This document shows, in pieces, positions 7,920 to 12,996 of a DNA stretch of 12,996 nt. The notes below the pieces were generated by a model. It had not been told where the DNA came from, made no database searches, and saw nothing but the letters and a program-made list of their open reading frames with translations. Made by a program: the position numbers and the translations under genes. The number at the start of each line of letters is the position of its first letter. Within the stretch, counting starts at the first letter, position 1. This stretch comes from an uncultured Lewinella sp. (GTDB taxonomy: Bacteria; Bacteroidota; Bacteroidia; Chitinophagales; Saprospiraceae): assembly GCA_938021455.1 (NCBI GenBank), contig CALIGP010000046.1:1-12996 (forward strand). Reading direction: 5' to 3'.

Positions 7920-8531
7920 CTACCTCCTTGCATACGGCATCCGTCGCCCCTTCCCCACCTCATGGTAGTTATCAAGGCCCGCTACACTCATCGTTCGCAG
8001 CAGTTCGTGATCCACGTGCCCCGTTTCGGCGACCGCCTCGTCAGGCAGGAATATTTCCTGCACCCGACCAACGATAAAGTAAGTCTCAATGCCACTGATC
8101 TTATGTTCCTCTTCGAAGGTGAGCCCAATACGAATTTTACTCTCCGCCACATAGGGCGCTTTACACTTTTCGCTGTATTCCGGCGTGAGACCAGTAGCCG
8201 CAAATTCAGACTCTTCCAGCTTGTAATTAGCACTCGTCTGGTGGGCTTGCTCCAGAAAGTCGGGGTGCAGCGTATTGATCGTAAACCACTTATTGGCCTT
8301 CAGGTGGTGGTAGGTGTGCCGGGGCACCGTGAGCGGGCGCATGATGAAGCCCAGCAACGGAGGAGAGCTGGCACTGATGTGCACGAAAGAGCTGAATACC
8401 CCAAGGTTCTCCTGCCCGCGGTAGCCGCGGGTGCCCACCAAATGCACGCCACGCGGTCCTGGCAGCGTGTTCATAAAATGGCGGCGGTACATGGACTCTT
8501 GCGCAAGGATGTCTTCAAGACTTAAGTGCAT
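7920..8531 (-). CDS. Flavin reductase family protein (FMN-binding split barrel)
   Basis: A 203-residue cytosolic protein of the flavin reductase/DIM6-NTAB family, which binds FMN and usually reduces free flavin or serves an oxygenase. The N-terminal strand region, with GVHLVGTRGYRGQENLGVFSSFVHISASSPPLLGF (about residues 28-62), matches the FMN-binding core, where family members carry a similar VSxxNxGxxNLAxFS pattern. Then come RHTYHHLKANKWFTIN and the closing tail VAGLDNYHEVGKGRRMPYAR, typical of Bacteroidota members. Length is normal. It is co-directional with comEC 86 bases downstream and with aroA 60 bases upstream; neither suggests a substrate. A start at ATG 8531 gives a complete fold. 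Confidence 0.85.
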   Translation of the reverse strand: MHLSLEDILAQESMYRRHFMNTLPGPRGVHLVGTRGYRGQENLGVFSSFVHISASSPPLLGFIMRPLTVPRHTYHHLKANKWFTINTLHPDFLEQAHQTSANYKLEESEFAATGLTPEYSEKCKAPYVAESKIRIGLTFEEEHKISGIETYFIVGRVQEIFLPDEAVAETGHVDHELLRTMSVAGLDNYHEVGKGRRMPYARR

Positions 8532-8547
8532 AGTTTGCGATGGTTTA

Positions 8548-8575
8548 CCCGATAAATGCCTTAGCCCGATAAATG
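8548..8575 (-). repeat. Paired 11-base direct repeat upstream of the flavin reductase gene
   Basis: CCCGATAAATG occurs at 8548-8558 and again at 8565-8575, with start points 17 bases apart, in the 60-base gap between the aroA stop and the flavin reductase start. On the transcribed strand it reads CATTTATCGGG twice. A close variant, CCCGATAAAATG, lies at 710-721 directly before the promoter-like box of the DUF2723 gene. It may be a regulator site or a minor duplication. Confidence 0.4.
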
Positions 8576-8591
8576 TTCTGAGCGGCAGCCT

Positions 8592-9851
8592 TTACCCGAG
8601 GTCCTTTACGGTAAAGCCCAGTGTTTCCAGGTCCCGGTAAAAATCAGGGTAGCTCTTACCAACGACCAGCGGGTCTTCAATCCGGACGGGATGCTGTAGT
8701 GCCAGTGGCGCCAGGGCCATTGCCATACGGTGATCGTGATAGGTAGCGAAAGTGGGAGTCCCGGCAGAAAAGTCCGCCTTTTCTTCCTGCCCGAAAAACT
8801 GCTGCCCCTCCTGAGCACCGCTCATGTGGGCGGGAATTTTGTAGAGGGCTATTCCCAGCTTACCAAGTTCTGTTTTCATGGCTTTCACCCGATCGGTTTC
8901 CTTGATAAATAGCGTCTGCAAACCACTGTAGAGCCCCTGCACACCCAAACCGGCGCAGCTGGCCATGAGCGTCTGAGCGATGTCGGGGCACTTGACAAAG
9001 TCTTGCTCGAAGAAGGGAGGAACTACAGCATCAGCCGGTTTTTCGATACGGAGCCCCGTTTCGTTGAAGGTCGTGATTACCTCAAAGCGACGGTATAAAT
9101 CAGCAACCACCGAATCGCCCTGAACACTCTCCTCAAAGAGGCCGTCAATCTGCAGATCGGCCGAAGGGGCCAAGGCCGCCAAGCCGTAGTAGTAGCTGGC
9201 GGCTGACCAATCAGCCTCCACGGTAAATTCCCGGGGGTGATAAGCTTGTGCGGGCACAACGATCGTCTGCCCATCCCACTCGTGTTGCACGCCAAAGTAG
9301 GCCATCAACGATAGCGTCATGTTGATATAGGGGATACTAACAATCCGGCCTTCCAAAGTGAGGCGAAGCCCCTTGGGCAGCGTGGGGGCAAGCATCAGCA
9401 GGCTGGAGATATACTGACTACTGGTGTCGGCTGCAATGCTGATCGCGTCCGTTGCATCCAGGGCGCTGTGTCCTATTTTCAGGGGCGGGTAGCCTTCGTT
9501 TTCGACGTAGCTAATATCAGCCCCAAGCTTCCGCAGGGCGTCAACGAGAATGCCGATGGGGCGTTCTTTCATCCGCTTGCTTCCGGTCAGTATCTGGTAA
9601 CCGGGACGGCGACTCAGGAAGCCCGTGAGAAAACGGAAAGTGGTGCCGGCCGGGCCAGCGTCCAGGGTTTCGTCTTCGCTGGCGAGCAGATTTTGCAAGC
9701 GGACGGTATCGTCGGCTTCGGCCAGGCGATGAATCGGAAATCCACCAGGCGTTAGCGCGCGGATGATGAGCGCACGGTTAGCGATAGATTTGGATCCGGT
9801 AAGCTGGATGCGGCCGGTTAAGGGGCCGCCGGGGTGGCTGAGTTCGTACAT
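8592..9851 (-). CDS. aroA: 5-enolpyruvylshikimate-3-phosphate synthase
   Basis: This 419-residue cytosolic enzyme transfers the enolpyruvyl group of PEP to shikimate-3-phosphate, the sixth step of the shikimate pathway. Family motifs are all visible: LTGSKSIANRALI at 17-29 with Lys21, Ser22 and Arg26; the PEP loop as AGTTFRFLTG; SKRMKERPIG; SSQYISSLL; EADWSAASYYY; KETDRVKAM; and FATYHDHRMAMA near the C-terminus. The loop reads GTTFRF where E. coli has GTAMRP, a variant I believe is common in Bacteroidota. ATG 9851 is chosen; a TTG four codons upstream (9863) lies inside the repeat element. Length is normal. hisA is the upstream neighbour, but the repeat-filled gap of 172 bases argues against tight coupling. 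Confidence 0.95.
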   Translation of the reverse strand: MYELSHPGGPLTGRIQLTGSKSIANRALIIRALTPGGFPIHRLAEADDTVRLQNLLASEDETLDAGPAGTTFRFLTGFLSRRPGYQILTGSKRMKERPIGILVDALRKLGADISYVENEGYPPLKIGHSALDATDAISIAADTSSQYISSLLMLAPTLPKGLRLTLEGRIVSIPYINMTLSLMAYFGVQHEWDGQTIVVPAQAYHPREFTVEADWSAASYYYGLAALAPSADLQIDGLFEESVQGDSVVADLYRRFEVITTFNETGLRIEKPADAVVPPFFEQDFVKCPDIAQTLMASCAGLGVQGLYSGLQTLFIKETDRVKAMKTELGKLGIALYKIPAHMSGAQEGQQFFGQEEKADFSAGTPTFATYHDHRMAMALAPLALQHPVRIEDPLVVGKSYPDFYRDLETLGFTVKDLG

Positions 9852-9856
9852 TTCTT

Positions 9857-9963
9857 GAGTCAAGTAGTCAAATAGTCAGGGAGTCAAATAGTCTGTTAAC
9901 GTGAATCAGAAAGTCTTCAGGCAGCACTCTCTGACTGTTTGACTCTCTGACTAGTTGACTCTC
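9857..9963. repeat. 8-base-period AGTCANNN words in two inverted arms
   Basis: The left arm (9858-9893) reads AGTCAAGT, AGTCAAAT, AGTCAGGG, AGTCAAAT, AGTC. The reverse complement of the right arm (about 9927-9963) reads AGTCAACT, AGTCAGAG, AGTCAAAC, AGTCAGAG. Over 35 aligned bases the arms agree at 27, and every difference falls in the three spacer positions of the unit. Between them lies about 33 bases of unrelated sequence. The left arm ends 5 bases from the aroA ATG, so a folded transcript would place this structure against the ribosome-binding region of aroA. Confidence 0.85.
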
Positions 9964-9965
9964 AG

Positions 9966-9989
9966 GGCGCAGACGCAGGTGCAAAGAAA
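9966..9989 (+). repeat. Copy 2 of the 6-base-period GCA-rich word
   Basis: GGCGCA-GACGCA-GGTGCA followed by AAGAAA, directly abutting the 8-base-period element. It shares its first 18 bases exactly with the copy inside the DUF5682 gene at 11840-11862 (opposite strand) and 22 of 24 bases with the copy at 5649-5673. Confidence 0.7.
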
Positions 9990-10001
9990 CGCTTTTAAGC
10001 G
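9983..10001 (-). terminator. Possible weak terminator after hisA
   Basis: On the minus strand, 23 bases after the hisA stop, the palindrome CGCTTAAAAGCG (10001-9990) is followed by TTTCTTT. The stem is only 4 bp with a 4-base loop (or 5 bp with a tight 2-base loop), so termination would be inefficient. The end of this element overlaps copy 2 of the GCA-rich word. Confidence 0.35.
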
Positions 10002-10023
10002 CAAGGGGCTTCAAAGACCGGGC

Positions 10024-10743
10024 CTACTTCTGATATCCCACCAGTGCTTCCAGGCTGATCCGGCCTTCGTAGATTGCCTTGCCGACAATGACGCCGAAAC
10101 AGTCAATGTCTTTTAGCGCGTCCAGGTCACTCGTATCCGTCACACCGCCGCTGGCAATCAGCTGAACGTCGGGCTGTTCTTTACGGATACGACCGTAGAG
10201 CTCCCGGGCCGTCCCTTGCAACAGTCCATCCTTACTTACGTCGGTACAGATCGTATAACGGACGCCTTTTGCTACGTACTCCGCCAGAAATTCAAACAGT
10301 TCCCGGTCGCTGGCTTCCTCCCAACCAGAGACGGCAATCTTGTCTCCGTGCACGTCCGTACCGAGAATAATCTTCTCCGCTCCGAAGCGTTCCAGCCAGC
10401 CAAGAAATACTTCCGGCTGCTTCACCGCAATCGTTCCACCGGTCACCTGAGCGGCTCCGCTTTCGAAGGCAATGCGTAAGTCTTCGTCGCTCTTCATGCC
10501 ACCGCCCCAGTCAATGTGCAGGCTCGTTCCGCCAGCAATCCGCTCCAGTACTTTATGATTCACGATGCCACCGCCCCTGGCGCCGTCCAGATCAACGACG
10601 TGGAGCCGCTGCAGGCCAGCCGCTTCAAACTCCCTGGCTACCGCCAGCGGGTCTTCATTATAGATCGTTTTCTGATTGTAGTCGCCCTGGGTGAGGCGGA
10701 CGCATTTTCCGTCGATGAGGTCGATGGCGGGGATGATGTGCAC
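10024..10743 (-). CDS. hisA: ProFAR isomerase (phosphoribosylformimino-AICAR-P isomerase)
   Basis: This 239-residue TIM barrel catalyses the Amadori rearrangement of ProFAR to PRFAR in histidine synthesis. It starts MHIIPAIDLIDGKCVRL with catalytic Asp8. The second catalytic aspartate is Asp130 in LGTDVHGDKIAVSGW. The two phosphate-binding sites appear as IDWGGGMKS with VTGGTIAVKQP, and IASGGVTDTSDLDALKDIDCFGVIVGKAIYEG. Length is normal. The start is GTG 10743, since the ProFAR isomerase family begins immediately before this strand. No other his genes lie in the window, so it is separated from the rest of the pathway here. The leader is A/C-rich on the coding strand and contains a 14-base direct repeat (12 of 14 identical) at 10747-10760 and 10771-10784. 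Confidence 0.95.
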   Translation of the reverse strand: MHIIPAIDLIDGKCVRLTQGDYNQKTIYNEDPLAVAREFEAAGLQRLHVVDLDGARGGGIVNHKVLERIAGGTSLHIDWGGGMKSDEDLRIAFESGAAQVTGGTIAVKQPEVFLGWLERFGAEKIILGTDVHGDKIAVSGWEEASDRELFEFLAEYVAKGVRYTICTDVSKDGLLQGTARELYGRIRKEQPDVQLIASGGVTDTSDLDALKDIDCFGVIVGKAIYEGRISLEALVGYQK

Positions 10744-10806
10744 GGAGGTTGGTATTTTAGTGTTTTGGTTGGTTGGGATTTTGGGCTACTGCAGGTAGGA
10801 GGGGGA

Positions 10807-10846
10807 AGCTTTTAACAGGTAAAAATCAACTAAATTAGTAAAAGCT
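10807..10846. repeat. Inverted repeat at the 3' end of the AbiEii-like gene
   Basis: AGCTTTTAAC (10807-10816) and GTAAAAGCT (10838-10846) are complementary apart from one extra A in the first arm, with about 21 bases between them. The second arm overlaps the stop codon of the AbiEii-like gene. The first arm marks the point where sequence becomes visibly AT-rich. No U-tract follows on the minus strand, so it may be a boundary mark or an mRNA 3' stem rather than a terminator. Confidence 0.35.
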
Positions 10847-11477
10847 AAAACCGTTTATCAGGTCTTTCTATAGCATTAATCAATCTTGTTTTCACTTTGT
10901 CAAAATTGACTTTTTTGACAAGCATTGGCGGTTCAATTTCAAACCGAATATCATCAAAATAGCTAAGCGCACGAACGGGGATTAGCGAACTTGAGTGGGT
11001 ATATTTTTGAAGATAAGCTCCTACCATTTCTGCCAGTGAATACTGTTCCAGTAGAAAGTACATATCATAAAAGTCTTTTTGCCTTTCACCACTCCCACTA
11101 ATAGCATTCAATTTCATAGCTGCAATATCCAGGCAACTTGCGATTCTAACATCTTCAACCTCAATGATTGGCTCCACCCAGGGATATGCATGTGTTATAA
11201 AGTCTACCTTAACATCATCAATAAAACCTTTTAGAGTGTTTTTCCCAATCGCTGTCCTGTTAAACCGATGGTTTTCTAAGACTTCTTCTTCAAGCTTCAA
11301 GTTATCAAAAGGCAACATGGAAAATAAATCCAAATCAATAGAATGACGGTGCCCTAGTTGTAACGCGAGTGACGTACCACCGACCAAAACGAAGTCACTA
11401 AAGACCTCTTCTGATTGCAAATCTTTGAGTATTTGCAATGTTTTTGAGTCAATAATTTGTGGACCTATATGGATCAT
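10845..11477 (-). CDS. AbiEii/AbiGii-family nucleotidyltransferase, putative toxin
   Basis: A 210-residue protein of the AbiEii/AbiGii toxin family (DNA polymerase beta-type nucleotidyltransferase fold). The catalytic signature is intact: Gly33-Gly34-Thr35, then Asp48 and Asp50 in HRHSIDLDLF, with a third acidic residue at Asp92 in KVDFI. The second conserved block, LDIAAMKLNAISGSGERQKDFYDMYFLL at 116-143, holds Lys122, Lys134-Asp135 and Asp138. Characterised relatives (AbiEii, MenT) transfer nucleotides to RNA, in MenT to tRNA acceptor ends; the target here is unknown. ATG 11477 lies inside the upstream DUF6922 gene, a 29-base overlap that implies translational coupling. The gene is visibly richer in A and T, with more AAA and ATT codons, than its neighbours, suggesting recent acquisition. 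Confidence 0.85.
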   Translation of the reverse strand: MIHIGPQIIDSKTLQILKDLQSEEVFSDFVLVGGTSLALQLGHRHSIDLDLFSMLPFDNLKLEEEVLENHRFNRTAIGKNTLKGFIDDVKVDFITHAYPWVEPIIEVEDVRIASCLDIAAMKLNAISGSGERQKDFYDMYFLLEQYSLAEMVGAYLQKYTHSSSLIPVRALSYFDDIRFEIEPPMLVKKVNFDKVKTRLINAIERPDKRF

Positions 11478-11730
11478 TAAATTCGGAGTTGACGTAGATG
11501 CTTGTGAACGTTTTATCTCTGATGCTTAATTGTTTGCTTTCGCTACAAACTTCAAGCATTTTCTCTTTGCCATAATAGTTCTGTACCGAACGCCATTGAA
11601 GAATATCCCCTCTTTCGATAATTCGCTCAATAACAATAAACCAAGATCGATCGAAATCGAAGGTGGACATATCATATTCCCAAAGTAAATGCTTTGGAAG
11701 ATTGAGCACTATAGTCGCGTTGGAAGCCAT
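11449..11730 (-). CDS. DUF6922-like small protein, putative antitoxin of the AbiEii-like gene
   Basis: A 93-residue protein that overlaps the start of the AbiEii-like gene by 29 bases. The segments LPKHLLWEYDMSTFDFDRSWFIVIERIIERGDILQWRSVQNYYGKEKMLE (about residues 11-60) and the IYVNSEFNDPYRSTNY tail resemble the DUF6922 pattern as I remember it, in which family members have LPxxLFWDxD, a FIIERVLERG-like helix, a W and YGKE. Such proteins often precede AbiEii-like genes in Bacteroidota, where an antitoxin would be expected. It lacks the winged-helix AbiEi architecture. No DNA-binding motif is obvious, so neutralisation and autoregulation are inferred. The ATG at 11730 follows a 39-base gap after the DUF5682 stop. 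Confidence 0.75.
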   Translation of the reverse strand: MASNATIVLNLPKHLLWEYDMSTFDFDRSWFIVIERIIERGDILQWRSVQNYYGKEKMLEVCSESKQLSIRDKTFTSIYVNSEFNDPYRSTNY

Positions 11731-11736
11731 TAATGA

Positions 11737-11749
11737 GTAAACACTTTAC
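11737..11749. promoter_or_regulatory. Inverted repeat GTAAA-CAC-TTTAC before the DUF6922 gene
   Basis: A perfect 5-base inverted repeat with a 3-base centre lies 6 bases upstream of the ATG at 11730, in the 39-base gap between the DUF5682 stop and the antitoxin-like gene. It could be an operator for autoregulation or a small stem masking the start. No TAnnTTTG box was found in this gap, so the promoter may lie inside the DUF5682 gene. Confidence 0.35.
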
Positions 11750-11769
11750 TTACGCTCTGGTTGCCTCTA

Positions 11770-12996
11770 CTACCCCATCCAACCCAACAACGCCTCGATC
11801 AAATCTTCGGGATCGGAGACAGGTACTGCTTCTTCAACCTTCTCTGCACCTGCGTCTGCGCCCCCCTTCTTTGCCTTTACGGGCTCTTTTTCTTCTTCCT
11901 GCGTTCCTCCCTTCGCCAAAGAGAGCAAGCGCTGCCGGTCAAAGGCACTGAAGTCCGAAAAAGTGCGTCGTAAGAGCGGCAGCACCATCTCAAAGTCTTC
12001 CCAGTCAAGGTCCGACACCCAATTGTCCACCAAAGCCCATAGCGGCGGATAGTGAAACAGCAACTGCCCGCTGCCGTGCAAAAAGCCCCCCAGCCACTGC
12101 GCTACGGGATGTGCGCCATTAGCCGTAGACAGCGCCCGCGAAAAACGCTTGGCCGCCTCAGGGTCATCGATCATTCCGTGGTCATACAACAGACGGACGC
12201 AATGGCCCTCAATGAGCGGATTCACCCCTCCAGCAGAGACCAACCGCCAGAGGCCGGAGGTCCAGATATCGGCGTGTTCTTCATTGTCCAGCTGCGCCAG
12301 TGCGTAGTTCGCCGCAGAGAGGTGGCCAAGTAAGTCCGTCGCCTGCTCATCATCAATATTGGTCGCTGCGGCGGGCAGGCCTGCCGCCAGCCGGGGCAGC
12401 AGCTCGTCAATGACCAGCAGTAGCGCCGTCGTGTCCGTCTTGCGGCTGTCGCCGTAACGGCTCGTCTGTACGAGCGTTGGCAAAGCCGCCAGCAAAGAGG
12501 CAACGTCAGTCGTCTCCGCCGCTCTCTCCCGTAGGGAATCCATTAGCTCAGGCACCACGTCGGGCAGGTCGGCCCGCAGGCAGTCCAGGGTCAACTGAGC
12601 TAGCGGCCGGATGGTCTTCATCTCCGTCGCCCGCTCAGTAGCGTAGCGGCCCGCCGCCAAGGGCAGCGTATTGCCGTAGCTTGCCCGCTCGATCAGATAT
12701 AAGCTGTATTCCGGTTGCCACTCCAGTAACCAGATTTCTTTGAAACTGCTCAAGCTGTCCGGCCCGCTGGGTTGCAAACGTCCCCAATTGATTGCCAGTA
12801 AGTTCAGCCTATGCAACAGGTGGCTCTTGCGTAGGTCATTGTTCGCCCGCAAGTCAATGCCTCCACGAGGGTTGGCTTTTGTTCCCTTTAAATATTGCTC
12901 GCCCGCCGTTTCCCAGAGTTTCGCCATACGGGTGCTTTTCAGCTCCCGGTTCAGGTCTGCTACCAGGGGTACGGTTGTTACCCCCGGCGGCACGAA
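11770..12996 (-). CDS. DUF5682 family protein, C-terminal half (N-terminus beyond window)
   Basis: About 408 residues are visible, ending at TAG 11772-11770; the frame is open at the right edge (Phe codon at 12996-12994), so the start is outside. Recognisable DUF5682 segments in order: PLVADLNRELKSTR, IDLRANNDLRKSHLLHRLNLLAINWG, FKEIWLLEWQPEYSLYLIERASYGNTL, VASLLAALPTLVQTSRYGD, VRLLYDHGMID, AQWLGGFLHGSGQLLFHYPPLWALVDNWV and FEMVLPLLRRTFSDFSAFDRQRLLSLA. The E. coli relative is YehM, encoded with a MoxR-type ATPase, a VWA protein and a SWIM zinc-finger protein; similar neighbours may lie to the right. A charged linker of about 30 residues (GGTQEEEKEPVKAKKGGADAG onward) precedes a last helix DPEDLIEALLGWMG. 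Biochemical role unknown. The linker contains the GCA-rich repeat word. Confidence 0.85.
   Translation of the reverse strand, partial: FVPPGVTTVPLVADLNRELKSTRMAKLWETAGEQYLKGTKANPRGGIDLRANNDLRKSHLLHRLNLLAINWGRLQPSGPDSLSSFKEIWLLEWQPEYSLYLIERASYGNTLPLAAGRYATERATEMKTIRPLAQLTLDCLRADLPDVVPELMDSLRERAAETTDVASLLAALPTLVQTSRYGDSRKTDTTALLLVIDELLPRLAAGLPAAATNIDDEQATDLLGHLSAANYALAQLDNEEHADIWTSGLWRLVSAGGVNPLIEGHCVRLLYDHGMIDDPEAAKRFSRALSTANGAHPVAQWLGGFLHGSGQLLFHYPPLWALVDNWVSDLDWEDFEMVLPLLRRTFSDFSAFDRQRLLSLAKGGTQEEEKEPVKAKKGGADAGAEKVEEAVPVSDPEDLIEALLGWMG
11840..11862 (-). repeat. Copy 3 of the 6-base-period GCA-rich word, inside the DUF5682 gene
   Basis: On the minus strand the sequence is GGCGCAGACGCAGGTGCA followed by GAGAA. 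Its first 18 bases equal those at 9966-9983. Because the unit is six bases long, it translates in frame as Gly-Ala-Asp-Ala-Gly-Ala, continuing as Glu-Lys, in the C-terminal linker. Confidence 0.7.

Noticed and set aside
7866..8525. 219-residue plus-strand frame opposite the flavin reductase gene
   Set aside because: It mirrors the reductase gene almost exactly; the minus-strand product has a recognisable family and the plus-strand one does not.
9852..9863. Upstream TTG start for aroA
   Set aside because: It lies in the repeat arm, adds only four residues and competes with a proper ATG at 9851.
8592..10743. aroA and hisA as an amino acid biosynthesis operon
   Set aside because: The 172-base gap holds large repeats and a possible terminator, and the two enzymes belong to different pathways.

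Overview
The window looks like a chromosomal segment from a member of the Bacteroidota with moderately high G+C, possibly a marine Saprospiria/Lewinella-like organism; the phylum is fairly secure, the lower rank is a guess. The evidence is a DUF2723/TMEM260-type membrane protein, a ComEC of the short Bacteroidota form, a DUF6922 protein beside an AbiEii-like nucleotidyltransferase, a TAnnTTTG promoter-like box, and the general lack of strong Shine-Dalgarno sequences.

Layout. Positions 1-536 (minus) hold the N-terminal part of an exported thioredoxin-fold protein. It is divergent from a plus-strand run: a large DUF2723 protein (786-3893), an AMP-forming acyl-CoA synthetase of the malonyl-CoA synthetase/ACSF3 type (3990-5492), and a 40-residue single-span membrane protein (5495-5617) two bases after the synthetase. 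From 5704 to the right edge everything is on the minus strand. In transcription order (right to left) this is the C-terminal half of a DUF5682 protein (12996-11770), a small AT-rich DUF6922/AbiEii-like toxin-antitoxin-like pair (11730-10845), hisA (10743-10024), aroA (9851-8592), a flavin reductase (8531-7920) and comEC (7833-5704).

The genes do not form one pathway. hisA (histidine) and aroA (shikimate) are isolated housekeeping genes; comEC is for DNA uptake; the DUF2723 protein is probably a membrane glycosyltransferase of the cell surface; the DUF5682 fragment suggests that a MoxR/VWA/SWIM-type cluster continues beyond the right edge. The AbiEii-like pair is the clearest candidate for an acquired accessory module.

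The least ordinary features are in the non-coding DNA. Two gene gaps carry tandem short words arranged as large inverted repeats, with a 7-base period before the synthetase gene and an 8-base period before aroA. A third word family with a 6-base period occurs in two gaps and again, in frame, inside the linker of the DUF5682 gene. No tRNA, rRNA, CRISPR array or insertion sequence was seen, and no gene-free stretch exceeds 300 bases; the longest, 537-785, holds promoter-like boxes and a leader hairpin.
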